A DNA stretch of 64,000 nucleotides from an uncultured Erysipelotrichaceae bacterium (GCA_934725085.1 CAKVAL010000004.1:1-64000); one strand, 5' to 3'. Positions 45,636-54,964 are shown, counted from the stretch's first letter. Program-made: numbers and translations. The notes: generated from the sequence alone by a model not told the origin.

Positions 45636-46322
45636 TTATTTCTTCTTATACTTCTCAATCAAATGAAGAAGTCTCTCCATCTTCTTATCCAAATCTCTTG
45701 TAGACAAAGCGCATTCCTTCAACTCCGTCTCCACAATCTCATTCTTAGGAAAATCCTTCTTATAACGAATATTATGCTCAAGACTTGCCCAGAAATCCAT
45801 CGCAATAGTACGAAGTTGTACTTCTACTGGAACCTTTACTTCCTTACCAGCTAAATAAATAGGAACCTTAACCGTTAAATGTAAACTACGATAACCATTC
45901 TCCTTAGGATGAGCGATATAGTCCTTCTCCACCATAACCTCTATATCACTTTGAGCCTTTAAACACTTAGCTAAAAAGTATACATCTTCTTCAAAAGAAC
46001 AGACAACTCTAACACCTGCAACATCCAAAATATTGGCACTCATAGAAGCGAAATCAAAAGGTAAATTCAACTTCTTCATCTTATTCATGATACTAGTTGG
46101 AGACTTTAATCTACTCTTAATATTCTCAATTGGATTACGATCATGCCTTAAAGAGAACTCCTCATCTAGATTCTCAAGACGGGTCACAATAACCTTAAGA
46201 GCACAACGATACTCCAACATGACCTCTTGATACTTTCTATTCTCACTCAATAGATGCTGACACTGTGCCTCATCCAATTCCTTGTCATCAGTAATTGTTA
46301 AACCAAAAATATTCTCACTCAT
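45636..46322 (-). CDS. relQ: Small alarmone synthetase RelQ
   Basis: The 228-residue protein is a single-domain (p)ppGpp synthetase (SAS1/YjbM): SLRHDRNPIENIKSRLKSP, LDVAGVRVVC, KENGYRSLHL, VEVQLRTIAMDFWASLEHN. It lacks hydrolase, TGS and ACT domains. It makes (p)ppGpp from GTP/GDP and ATP in stress. It stands alone, convergent with the small-RNA candidate. Confidence 0.92.
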   Translation of the reverse strand: MSENIFGLTITDDKELDEAQCQHLLSENRKYQEVMLEYRCALKVIVTRLENLDEEFSLRHDRNPIENIKSRLKSPTSIMNKMKKLNLPFDFASMSANILDVAGVRVVCSFEEDVYFLAKCLKAQSDIEVMVEKDYIAHPKENGYRSLHLTVKVPIYLAGKEVKVPVEVQLRTIAMDFWASLEHNIRYKKDFPKNEIVETELKECALSTRDLDKKMERLLHLIEKYKKK

Positions 46323-46460
46323 GACTTTATTATAGTCAAAATAAAATAAAACTTATTAATTTCACTTTATTTCACACAGTTGTACTCACCACACTTGTGA
46401 TCTTCTCCATGGTGATCACAATATGCATCATGATTATATTCTAACTTACCAGCTATAAAA

Positions 46461-46482
46461 GGATCGGGGTTAACCCCGATCC
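46461..46482 (-). terminator. Terminator of the PTS operon
   Basis: A 22-bp perfect palindrome (11-bp arms beginning GGATCGGGGTT) lies 8 bp after the IIA stop. On the minus strand it is followed by TTTTAT. This is a strong end for the operon at 46491-51062. Confidence 0.85.
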
Positions 46483-46490
46483 TTACTTTA

Positions 46491-46790
46491 CTATTTATTA
46501 ATCAATTCAATAATAGTTGATGATAAATCTCTTATTGTCTCAGCACTACATAAAATAGTTTCTGCATGAATCAACAACAAACCCGTTGGTAATTCATTAT
46601 TAGTTTCCATTTGTAAAGCCTTGAAATGAGCTTTTGAAGCTTGTTCAAAGGCATCAGTTCCTTCTTTAATAAGAGTCGCATAATCTTCACCACTCTTAGC
46701 AGCCTCAATAGCTTCCAAGAAACAGCTCTTAGCAGTACCAGCACAAGAAATTATCTCAAAACAAACAGCCTCATAATTACTTTGATCCAT
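46491..46790 (-). CDS. PTS lactose/cellobiose-family EIIA
   Basis: The 99-residue protein is a Lac/cellobiose EIIA (CelC-like): small all-helical bundle, with the phospho-His in LLLIHAETILCSA. It accepts phosphate from HPr and passes it to EIIB. It overlaps the EIIB gene by 1 nt in an operon with EIIC, RDD, RpiR and GH4 genes. Confidence 0.9.
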   Translation of the reverse strand: MDQSNYEAVCFEIISCAGTAKSCFLEAIEAAKSGEDYATLIKEGTDAFEQASKAHFKALQMETNNELPTGLLLIHAETILCSAETIRDLSSTIIELINK

Positions 46791-47086
46791 TATTTAAGCA
46801 TCCCCATAATTTGGTCAAAAACCTTCTTACCATCCATCATGCCATATGTAGCCATTTCGATGGTATCAACAGGCTTTTCTCCAGCAACCGCAACAACCTT
46901 GCTCTTTAAGTAACGAACCTGAGGACCCAATAAAACAACATCAGCCTTAGGAATATAATCACTAGACACAGCCATAGCTACCGCATTAACTTCCATCTCA
47001 ACATTGTTTTGTTTAGCAGCTTCCTTAATACGATCACACATAATCGCAGTAGAAGCTCCTTGCGAACAAATTAATAGAACATTAAT
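46790..47086 (-). CDS. PTS lactose/cellobiose-family EIIB
   Basis: The 98-residue protein (ATG at 47086) has the EIIB phosphocysteine motif ICSQGASTAIM near its start, ending in KKVFDQIMGML. The upstream in-frame extension (47134) lacks a typical EIIB start. It overlaps the RpiR-type regulator by 5 nt. Confidence 0.9.
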   Translation of the reverse strand: MNVLLICSQGASTAIMCDRIKEAAKQNNVEMEVNAVAMAVSSDYIPKADVVLLGPQVRYLKSKVVAVAGEKPVDTIEMATYGMMDGKKVFDQIMGMLK

Positions 47087-47804
47087 CATCTTTTCCTCCC
47101 TTTTTGGCATACAAAATTGCAAGTACACCTTCAATAAAATTTATGCTATTTCCGGTAAAATAATCCGGAAACTTAACATTAACATTTCTGCCACTTTTAA
47201 TAATGACACTTCTTTTTATTTGCTTACACAAAGTACTATTCTCATTAGAAGATAAGGCATACATCTTAGTATTCAACTTAGCACACCTCTTCTCGATAAA
47301 CAACAAATCCTTTGTCTCTCCACTCTTTGAAATAAAGATAACCAAAGACGGCTTATCAAACACGAAATCAAGTGGACTTTTCGCATGAGCACAAAAATCT
47401 AATTCATTTAATTTATCACTGAAATAATCACAAATATATTGTGAATAGCCAATACCTACAAGATGAATTCTTGAATAAACGTTTGACAACAAATCCTTAA
47501 TAAGCTCATCTACCACCTGTAAAGACTGCTCTGTAATAAGCATAGTTTGCATCACGCCAGGCACATGATATTCAATAGGAGACAAACATTGATGCTTAAA
47601 TCCAAATAACATCTCACTATAGCTCTCATAACCAAGTTTCTTTGCCAAACGCACAATACTTGTCGTTGACACATAAAACATTGATGCAATCTCTCTTATC
47701 GCAATCTTATATTCTCCCTTTTGGATACGCTTAATAATCTCATCGATTATAAGCACTTCCTCATCGGTCAAATTATTCATTTTTGCCAAGTCGTTAATAT
47801 TCAT
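47082..47804 (-). CDS. MurR/RpiR-family transcriptional regulator
   Basis: The 240-residue protein has an N-terminal HTH-6 (KIAIREIASMFYVSTTSIVRLAKKLGY) and a C-terminal SIS-like phosphosugar-binding domain (LVGIGYSQYICDYF, LVIFISKSGETKDLL). It probably senses a phosphosugar and controls the operon it lies in. The start at 47804 (MNINDLAKMN) is inferred; 47816 is an alternative. Confidence 0.88.
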   Translation of the reverse strand: MNINDLAKMNNLTDEEVLIIDEIIKRIQKGEYKIAIREIASMFYVSTTSIVRLAKKLGYESYSEMLFGFKHQCLSPIEYHVPGVMQTMLITEQSLQVVDELIKDLLSNVYSRIHLVGIGYSQYICDYFSDKLNELDFCAHAKSPLDFVFDKPSLVIFISKSGETKDLLFIEKRCAKLNTKMYALSSNENSTLCKQIKRSVIIKSGRNVNVKFPDYFTGNSINFIEGVLAILYAKKGGKDD

Positions 47805-47825
47805 AATCCATCTCAATCACTTAGA

Positions 47826-48350
47826 TTATAACATCACAACTTTTGTACCGCCGATGTAATCATGAAACATTCTTCCATTTTTTTTAAACACTAAAAGCGA
47901 CACAGAAACAAGAGAAATAATTGTAAACAAATAAACCAAATATCGAACTGGAACACGCCCAACATAAGGCATTAAAACATTACGAATATAGTTGCTTAGT
48001 GGCACAAAAGATCCCTCAACAATAACAACACCAAGTAAATCCCTTCTAAGTAAATTCATAAAAGTAGCCTCACTGCCATTGTTATTTATAATCTTAATTT
48101 TTAAGATCTTCTTACCAATTGTTTGTCCCTTAAAAACATACCTAGGAATAACACAGAAATAAACTATTTCCACTATAAATAATATTCCAAGTATTACTAG
48201 TTGTTCATTTTTATCAAAAACACTAATAGGAACCACATTACTTATCAAAGAACCCTTTTTATGTACATCAATTGCCACCAACAACGAATTCATCAGAAAC
48301 GTTATTAGATACCAATCGATAATATATGCCACCAAGCGTCTAATCTTCAC
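47826..48350 (-). CDS. RDD-family membrane protein
   Basis: The 174-residue protein has an RDD start (KIRRLVAYIIDWYLITFL), about four membrane helices, and the second-helix LLRRDLLGVVIVE region. RDD proteins have been linked to ion or solute transport in some cases, but its role in a PTS operon is unknown. It begins 2 bp from the EIIC stop. Confidence 0.75.
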   Translation of the reverse strand: MKIRRLVAYIIDWYLITFLMNSLLVAIDVHKKGSLISNVVPISVFDKNEQLVILGILFIVEIVYFCVIPRYVFKGQTIGKKILKIKIINNNGSEATFMNLLRRDLLGVVIVEGSFVPLSNYIRNVLMPYVGRVPVRYLVYLFTIISLVSVSLLVFKKNGRMFHDYIGGTKVVML

Positions 48351-48351
48351 T

Positions 48352-49641
48352 TTATTTAACCTTCTTTAATTCTTCTTCTTCAATTAAATATTTCTTATCT
48401 AAAGTCTTAATAAATGGATAATATATAACACCAGCAACAAGCATGATCACTAGTTGTAATAAACCACCACGAATATCATTACACATTAGATAACCGCCTA
48501 AGAATGGAGGCATAGTCCATGGAACTACAACACCTGTAGGATATGGAACCAAACCAAAATACATTGAAGCATACGCAATTGTTGTACAAATAAATGGAAC
48601 GATCATGAATGGAATCAACATAACTGGATTCATAACAAGTGGCAAACCAAAGATAATTGGCTCATTAACATTGAACAAACCTGGAATAAGACCACCCTTA
48701 CCAACTGCCTTAACTCTTTCAGACTTGCACATAAACAACATCTCAATTGCTAGTGGAAGAGTAATACCTGTACCACCCAAGAAAATAATTAAATTAGCGA
48801 AATCCTGAGTAACAATAAATGGACGAGCAGCCAACGCATCAGCCGCATATACTGCATAATTGGCATCACGAGCAGCATACCATAGTGGAGCCATAATAGA
48901 ATCAACAACATTAGTACCATGAATGCCAAAGAACCATAAGAATGAGTTGATAAAAGAAATAATCATAGTACCAACAAATGAAGTAGTAAGACTTGCAAGT
49001 GGAGCTTGTAATAAACTATAAATCAAATTATATGCAGTCTCATAAGGTGTCGCATTAATCACATAACGAACAATCAAGAATACTAGAGCGCAAATAGCTG
49101 CTGGAGTTAAAGCTGTAAATTGATTCTTTACAAACACAGGAACACTGTCAGGCATCTTAATTGTCAAATTCTTCTTTACACAAAACTCGTAAATGCCAAC
49201 CGAAACAAAGGCTACAATAACACTTAAGAACAATGATGAAGCACCAAACATTCCTAAATCAATCATTCCATCTTGTGCATGAATTAAAATGAAATAACTC
49301 ATCAAAGACATTACAGTACCAGGAAGTGGTGTTAAATCTTTCTTTCTTGATAATTCATAAGAAGTACCAATCATAGTAACAAGCGCAATCAAACCAAAAG
49401 TAGATGGATTAATAATATCCCAGTTCCATCCGCCCCATATTTCCTCACCAAAGATTCCAATCATTAAATTTTGGAAAGGCTTAAATGGAATTTCGCCAAT
49501 GATGCACGCAAACGCGCCAACCAACAATAGTGGTGTTGTAAGCATAATACCGTATTGAATAGATGAAATATACTTATTTTGCTCAATAACACCAGCTATT
49601 GGAAGTATCTTCTCCTCCAACCAACTAATAAACTTTTTCAT
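48352..49641 (-). CDS. PTS lactose/cellobiose-family EIIC permease
   Basis: The 429-residue permease (CelB/ChbC class) has about ten helices, FLGGTGITLPL, the FNVNEPIIFGLPLVMNP signature and VVPWTMPPFLGGYL. It translocates and phosphorylates a disaccharide, with EIIA and EIIB in the same operon. It lies 14 bp after the GH4 gene. The exact sugar is not readable. Confidence 0.92.
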   Translation of the reverse strand: MKKFISWLEEKILPIAGVIEQNKYISSIQYGIMLTTPLLLVGAFACIIGEIPFKPFQNLMIGIFGEEIWGGWNWDIINPSTFGLIALVTMIGTSYELSRKKDLTPLPGTVMSLMSYFILIHAQDGMIDLGMFGASSLFLSVIVAFVSVGIYEFCVKKNLTIKMPDSVPVFVKNQFTALTPAAICALVFLIVRYVINATPYETAYNLIYSLLQAPLASLTTSFVGTMIISFINSFLWFFGIHGTNVVDSIMAPLWYAARDANYAVYAADALAARPFIVTQDFANLIIFLGGTGITLPLAIEMLFMCKSERVKAVGKGGLIPGLFNVNEPIIFGLPLVMNPVMLIPFMIVPFICTTIAYASMYFGLVPYPTGVVVPWTMPPFLGGYLMCNDIRGGLLQLVIMLVAGVIYYPFIKTLDKKYLIEEEELKKVK

Positions 49642-49655
49642 AATCTTCCCCCTGT

Positions 49656-51062
49656 TTATTTAAACTCTGGCCAATATTTACCATTAGCCTCTTTAAAATC
49701 CTTAATTAACTTTTTAGCCAAATCAGAATCACGAACCACTCTATTTTCAGTAAATGCTTGTAAAAGTTTTTGATCACTTTGTTCAAAAATCGCATCAACC
49801 AAAAGCTTTTCACATGCATATTGATTCTCAAGTAAACCTTTTTCAAATTGAGGCACCTCACCATAATTTAAAGGAACAATTTCTTGAGCACCAACTCTAC
49901 ATGCAACCTCTAACATCATTCCTGAATCAAGATTTGGACAAATACCATTGTTCTTAGTCATAACCAAGCCAATGCTGTTGTCGTTATTAATAATAGACAA
50001 TACTAGTTCAACCAAATATGCTGCATGCACATCATTGTCTGCATAAACTGTAGAAGCAGCCTGTGGATTATCAATCTCATAATCTGGATTGATTCTAGAA
50101 CTAATATCATATTCAGTCCCCTTCATCTTGCCCAAAGCAACAACCTTCTTACAGTAATCAAATACCATTGTTTCTCTACCCTTAACCACCTCATCATACC
50201 TTGTATGATCTACGCTATAATGGCCTAAAGTCTTTCCATTATATAGGTAATACAAGTTATAAGTATTAGGTAAAGAATAAGGGAAATCATGCATCATCTC
50301 TAAATGATTCAAGAAAGTAATACCCCAATGATCATCTGGTCCCTTAATCTTCTCTTCAAACTGTTTATGCAAATCTTCATAATTATCTTTTACATAATCA
50401 AGTAATTCTGGAAGATAATCATGACCAGTCTTCTTATCATAAATTCCTGTAAACCAACCTAAGTGATTTAAACCAAAATATCTTGGATAGATTTGTGAAC
50501 GCTTAACATTGATTAAAGGTAAATATGCATCAAGTACAGAAGTAGGCATATCACAAATATTAACTAACTTCTTATCATCCGGGAACTTACGCTTAGTAGC
50601 CTCAGCCACAATAGCAGCAGGATTAGAATAATTAATGATCCAAGCATCCTTACTATATTTACGGATATCCTCAATTAGCTCAACCATTTGAACTACACTT
50701 CTAACCCCATATGCTAAACCACCAGGTCCACAAGTCTCTTGACCAATCACTCCATACTTATATGGAATCTTTTCATCATTGTTTCTTTGTTCCATGCCAC
50801 CAGCACGAATTTGCACAAAAGCGAAATCAATATCCTTGAACGCTTCTTCTTTGTCTAGTGTATATTTGAATTCCAAACCTGGATAATATTCACTAAACAT
50901 TATCTTGCCAAATTCGCCTACTGGTCTTTGCCTTTCTTCATCATTGTCATAAAGAACAACTTTCTTTAAAGGAAAGTCCCTTTGCATCATACAAAGTAAT
51001 TCGATCATATCTGGAGTATAGGTACTACCTCCTCCACAAATTACTACTGAATATTTTTTCAT
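49656..51062 (-). CDS. GH4 6-phospho-glucosidase, CDMP-type
   Basis: GH4 enzymes use NAD and a divalent metal to hydrolyse 6-phospho-glucosides. The 468-residue protein has the Rossmann CGGGSTYTPDM, GQETCGPGG, LNYSNPA and the metal/Cys motif NICDMPT. CDMP is the motif of alpha-specific members, CNVP of beta-specific ones, so this is probably a 6-phospho-alpha-glucosidase despite the cellobiose-class PTS. The ATG at 51062 has GAAGGAG; 51086 lacks it. It is the first gene of the operon. Confidence 0.85.
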   Translation of the reverse strand: MKKYSVVICGGGSTYTPDMIELLCMMQRDFPLKKVVLYDNDEERQRPVGEFGKIMFSEYYPGLEFKYTLDKEEAFKDIDFAFVQIRAGGMEQRNNDEKIPYKYGVIGQETCGPGGLAYGVRSVVQMVELIEDIRKYSKDAWIINYSNPAAIVAEATKRKFPDDKKLVNICDMPTSVLDAYLPLINVKRSQIYPRYFGLNHLGWFTGIYDKKTGHDYLPELLDYVKDNYEDLHKQFEEKIKGPDDHWGITFLNHLEMMHDFPYSLPNTYNLYYLYNGKTLGHYSVDHTRYDEVVKGRETMVFDYCKKVVALGKMKGTEYDISSRINPDYEIDNPQAASTVYADNDVHAAYLVELVLSIINNDNSIGLVMTKNNGICPNLDSGMMLEVACRVGAQEIVPLNYGEVPQFEKGLLENQYACEKLLVDAIFEQSDQKLLQAFTENRVVRDSDLAKKLIKDFKEANGKYWPEFK

Positions 51063-51154
51063 TGTTTCTCCTTCATACAAACGCACCTTCGAAGTATTGT
51101 TTATGGCTTTATTATAAAAAAGTAAAATTCAAAGTAAACGCTTCAAACAAATTT

Positions 51155-51168
51155 AGAAAACGGTTACA
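51155..51168 (-). promoter_or_regulatory. Candidate cre site upstream of the PTS operon
   Basis: On the minus strand TGTAACCGTTTTCT matches the TGNAANCGNWNNCA cre consensus except the last base. A 12-bp palindrome GTAACCGGTTAC follows at 51175-51186 and may be a further operator. CcpA/HPr control is inferred. Confidence 0.45.
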
Positions 51169-51217
51169 TTTTAAGTAACCGGTTACGCTTTTTTTACTAA
51201 AAACATGAAACAAAAAA

Positions 51218-51239
51218 GGACTGAGAATAACCCCAATCC
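51218..51239 (-). terminator. Terminator of the HPr-LDH gene
   Basis: On the minus strand GGATTGGG and CTCAGTCC pair (including G.T wobbles), followed by TTTTTT. It lies just after the fusion gene stop and before the PTS operon, separating the two transcripts. Confidence 0.6.
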
Positions 51240-51266
51240 TTTATTTAATTTAATTTAACTATCTAA

Positions 51267-52565
51267 CTACTTAACTTGAGCAGGACCAAAATCCTTATGT
51301 TCTACATAGTTACGAGCATTTTCCATTGTACGAGTAGCGATAGCTTGTAATGCTTCGCGAGTGAAGAATGCTTGATGTGAAGTAATAACCACTTGAGGGA
51401 ACATCAACAATCTACCAGTAATATCATTTGTAACGATATCATCAGACAAGTCAGTATAAACATTTGTATCCTCACCCTCATAAACATCTAGTGCAACCGC
51501 ATGGAACTTACCAGCCTTTAGAGCGTCGATTAAATCTTCCGCATTAATCAAGCCACCTCTTGCAGTATTAACTAACATCGCAGTAGGCTTCATCAAATCA
51601 ATTGACTCCTTATTAATTAAGTGATAAGTACCGCCTTCTCCCATAATAAGTGGAGCATGAAGAGAAATTAAATCTGACTTCTTAAACAATTCTTCCTTAG
51701 AAACATAAGTCAACAAACCGCTCTCTTCTAATTGCTTATTAGGATAAGCATCCCAACCAATAACCTTCATACCATAACCCTTACAGATATTAGCCATACA
51801 AACACCAATCTTACCAGTACCAATAATACCAGCAACCTTGTTATGTAAGTCCATACCCAATAAACCAGTTAAATCAAAGTTATTATCCTTAATCTTGTTA
51901 TAAGCCTTATGAAGTCTTCTATTAGCCATTTGTAAAATAGCCATACCATGTTCAGCAACCGCATAAGGTGAATAAGCAGGAACTCTTAATACAGTAATAC
52001 CTAATTCATTACATGTCTTGATATCAACATTATTGAAACCAGCACATCTTAAAAGAACTAAGTTAACATCATATTCATATAATTTTCTAACAACATCTTC
52101 GCCACATTCATCATTAACGAAAATACAAACTGCCTCATAGCCCTTAGCCAAAGAAACAGTTTCTTTTGTTAAACGAACATCAAAATAAGTGATATCTACA
52201 TTATAAGTACCAGGGCCCTTATCCTTTGATAGTTCAACGAAGAAAGTCTTATCATAGTCCTTAGCACCGAAGAAAGCTACCTTCAATGGACGCATTGTAT
52301 CTAAACGATTGAACTTTGTATCTAAGACATGCATTACCTTATCGAAACATGCATTCTCATCATCACCATCGATATCAATCTTAATCTCATCATTTTGTTT
52401 ACAACCAAGAGATAAAATAGCAGTCACATTCTTCGCATCAACACTCTTTCCATTAGCAGTCAAAGTAACTGTACTATTGAAATTACTGCATCCTTGTGCA
52501 AACATAGCAGCAGGACGTGCGTGCATACCATTTTCATCTTTAATCACATAAGTATAACTAATCAT
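51267..52565 (-). CDS. HPr domain fused to D-lactate (2-hydroxyacid) dehydrogenase
   Basis: Residues 1-86 are an HPr domain in canonical numbering: phospho-His15 and Arg17 (NGMHARPAAM) and LSLGCKQNDEI, but Asn46 replaces the regulatory Ser46. Residues 91-432 are a D-2-hydroxyacid dehydrogenase: MRPLKVAFFGAKDYDKTFF start, GTGKIG dinucleotide motif, LLRCAGFNNVD, and catalytic Arg336, Glu365 and His397 (each exactly 101 above the classical D-LDH numbering). The reading frame is unbroken and no ribosome site precedes the internal Met91. The natural products are probably D-lactate and NAD+; coupling to PTS phosphorylation is inferred. Confidence 0.92.
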   Translation of the reverse strand: MISYTYVIKDENGMHARPAAMFAQGCSNFNSTVTLTANGKSVDAKNVTAILSLGCKQNDEIKIDIDGDDENACFDKVMHVLDTKFNRLDTMRPLKVAFFGAKDYDKTFFVELSKDKGPGTYNVDITYFDVRLTKETVSLAKGYEAVCIFVNDECGEDVVRKLYEYDVNLVLLRCAGFNNVDIKTCNELGITVLRVPAYSPYAVAEHGMAILQMANRRLHKAYNKIKDNNFDLTGLLGMDLHNKVAGIIGTGKIGVCMANICKGYGMKVIGWDAYPNKQLEESGLLTYVSKEELFKKSDLISLHAPLIMGEGGTYHLINKESIDLMKPTAMLVNTARGGLINAEDLIDALKAGKFHAVALDVYEGEDTNVYTDLSDDIVTNDITGRLLMFPQVVITSHQAFFTREALQAIATRTMENARNYVEHKDFGPAQVK

Positions 52566-52653
52566 TTAATTGTCCCTCTCTTTTCCACTTTTATTATAAC
52601 AAGTAAACTTATTGTATAGTTTAAGCAAACACTAAATAAACCCCATATTTAAT

Positions 52654-52667
52654 GGATAACGCTTACA
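52654..52667 (-). promoter_or_regulatory. Candidate cre site upstream of the HPr-LDH gene
   Basis: On the minus strand TGTAAGCGTTATCC fits the cre consensus except the last base. It lies about 90 bp before the start codon, upstream of a TATAAT-like box near 52592. That position would suit activation, but this is inference. Confidence 0.4.
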
Positions 52668-52672
52668 ATACA

Positions 52673-52725
52673 AAAGAGACATTTTGAGGGTATTTTAATG
52701 AAAAAAGTCCTCATTTTGTCTCTTT
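52673..52725. repeat. Long inverted repeat in the divergent region
   Basis: Two 17-bp arms (AAAGAGACATTTTGAGG and its near-complement) differ only by a central 3-nt mismatch and are 19 bp apart. They lie between the divergent fusion gene and yitT, so may be an operator or a hairpin terminator. Confidence 0.55.
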
Positions 52726-52777
52726 CTAAACATTCATAATATTTCAAGAAATAAACCTAAAAGAGTACAATATAATC

Positions 52778-53623
52778 ATGCGAAATAAATTATTAAAAGA
52801 CTTTTTTATCATTGCCCTAGGAAACCTCCTATTGGCAATCAGTGTTTCATACTTTATACTACCATTCAACATCCTAACAGGAGGTGTCGCCGGTGTCGCC
52901 GTAGCCATTGCCCCAATAGTACCATTCTCCCAAAAGTTTATTATTAACTTTCTAGTAATCGGACTATTCCTAGTAGGATGGCTAATACTTGGTAAAGAAT
53001 TTGCGGTAAAAACAGCACTATCATCTATTCTTTACCCAATATTCATAGACATACTATCACTATTCCCAATACCACTAGAAATACCAACCCTATTAGCTAG
53101 TATCTACTCAGGATTAATAGCTGGTATTGGTATTGGTATCGTTATAAGAAGTGGTGCCTCAACAGGCGGTATGGACATTCCACCCCTTGTACTAAACCAC
53201 TTCACAGGCATTGAAACAAGTAAATTCATCTTTATGACCGACGCCCTTACTTGTTTACTTGGTCTTATGAACTACCCACTAGAAGCGCTATTAAACGGTC
53301 TAATTTCTGTTATCCTAACTTCTATGGTAATCAACAAGATTGAAACTGCTCATGGTGATGACTCACTACAAGTTGAAATCATCTCATCTAAATGGGAAGA
53401 ACTTAAACAAGAAATTTTTAATGAACTAGATAGAGGCGTCAGCATCTTTAATGTACAAGGTGGCTACACTCTAGAAAAACGCAAAATGCTGATGGTAATC
53501 ATCGACAAAAGAGAATACTCAGACTTACTTGAAATATTAGAAAAAATTGACAAAGAAGCATTTGTCATCACAACACATGTTCAATCAGTATATGGACAAG
53601 GCTTTAGATTAACATACAAATAA
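52778..53623 (+). CDS. YitT-family membrane protein
   Basis: The 281-residue protein has five or six membrane helices (IALGNLLLAISVSYFILPFNILTGGVAG start) and a C-terminal DUF2179 cytoplasmic domain (ELDRGVSIFNVQGGYTLEKRKMLMVII). This is the YitT/DUF161 architecture. Its function is unknown. It lies 21 bp before glyA with glyA's AAGGAGG site in the gap, so cotranscription is likely. Confidence 0.88.
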   Translation: MRNKLLKDFFIIALGNLLLAISVSYFILPFNILTGGVAGVAVAIAPIVPFSQKFIINFLVIGLFLVGWLILGKEFAVKTALSSILYPIFIDILSLFPIPLEIPTLLASIYSGLIAGIGIGIVIRSGASTGGMDIPPLVLNHFTGIETSKFIFMTDALTCLLGLMNYPLEALLNGLISVILTSMVINKIETAHGDDSLQVEIISSKWEELKQEIFNELDRGVSIFNVQGGYTLEKRKMLMVIIDKREYSDLLEILEKIDKEAFVITTHVQSVYGQGFRLTYK

Positions 53624-53644
53624 TATTATAAGGAGGATATCCAA

Positions 53645-54895
53645 ATGATCGAAGAAATGATGAATCTTGTATATCAAGAAGATGAAGAAGTAGGACAGGC
53701 AATCAAAGATGAATATGCTAGACAAAATAGAAACATCGAACTAATTGCCTCAGAAAACATCGTATCACCTACCGTACTATACGCTATGGGATCAGTGCTT
53801 ACTAACAAGTATGCTGAAGGATATCCTAGTAAAAGATACTATGGAGGTTGCGAAAACGTTGATGTTGTTGAAAACATTGCGATTGATAGAGTCAAAAAAC
53901 TATTTGGTTGTGAATACGCAAACGTTCAACCGCATTCAGGTGCTCAAGCTAATATGGCTGTCTTTTTCGCTATGTTAAATCCTGGTGATACATACATGGG
54001 CATGAGCCTTGATGCAGGTGGACATTTAAGCCACGGTAGCCCTGTTAACTTCTCAGGCAAATACTTCAATTGCGTACCTTATGGTGTAGATGAAAATGGA
54101 TATATCGACTATGACAACGTCCTAGAACTAGTCAAAAAACACAAACCAAAATTAATCATTGCTGGAGCTAGTGCCTATCCTAGAATCATTGACTTTAAAA
54201 AGTTTAGAGAAATAGCTGACGAAGTAGGCGCCTATTTAATGGTGGACATGGCCCACATTGCAGGACTTGTTGCCGCAGGCCTACACCCTAGTCCCTTCCC
54301 ATATGCTGATGTAGTAACCACCACTACTCATAAAACATTAAGAGGACCAAGAGGTGGTGTAATTCTTTCAAATAACGAAATCAATGAAAAGTTCAATTTC
54401 AATAAAGCTATCTTCCCTGGAACTCAAGGAGGACCACTTGAACATGTTATCGCAGGTAAAGCTGTAGCCTTTAAAGAAGCCTTAGATCCTTCTTTTAAAG
54501 AATATCAAGCTCAAATAGTTAAAAACTGTAAAGCTCTAGCTGAAGCCTTAAGAAACAAAGGTTTCAACATGGTAACAGGTGGTACTGATAATCACTTATT
54601 ACTATTAGACTTAACAAACTTTGATATCACAGGAAAGGAACTACAAGCTAGATGTGACAATGCCTATATCACTTTAAATAAAAATGCTATTCCAAATGAT
54701 CCTAGAAGTCCTTTTGTGACAAGTGGCGTAAGAATTGGAACAGCAGCTATAACTAGTAGAGGAATGAAAGAAAAAGACATGGAAATCATCGCTGATCTTA
54801 TCTATCAAACTGTTACTGACTATGAAAAAAATATTGATAATATAAGAGAAAAAGTTGTTACTCTTTGTAAAAAATATCCTATTTATGAGAATTAA
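53645..54895 (+). CDS. glyA: Serine hydroxymethyltransferase
   Basis: GlyA interconverts serine and glycine with tetrahydrofolate. The 416-residue protein has [10 protein letters not shown], the [12 protein letters not shown] segment, MDMAHIAGL and the PLP Lys in [14 protein letters not shown]. The length is canonical. A strong AAGGAGGAT site precedes it. Confidence 0.95.
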   Translation: MIEEMMNLVYQEDEEVGQAIKDEYARQNRNIELIASENIVSPTVLYAMGSVLTNKYAEGYPSKRYYGGCENVDVVENIAIDRVKKLFGCEYANVQPHSGAQANMAVFFAMLNPGDTYMGMSLDAGGHLSHGSPVNFSGKYFNCVPYGVDENGYIDYDNVLELVKKHKPKLIIAGASAYPRIIDFKKFREIADEVGAYLMVDMAHIAGLVAAGLHPSPFPYADVVTTTTHKTLRGPRGGVILSNNEINEKFNFNKAIFPGTQGGPLEHVIAGKAVAFKEALDPSFKEYQAQIVKNCKALAEALRNKGFNMVTGGTDNHLLLLDLTNFDITGKELQARCDNAYITLNKNAIPNDPRSPFVTSGVRIGTAAITSRGMKEKDMEIIADLIYQTVTDYEKNIDNIREKVVTLCKKYPIYEN

Positions 54896-54964
54896 ATACC
54901 CAACATATCTATTATCTCATAAAAAAATTTTAAAAAATAGACTACTCATTTTATTTAAAATTGG

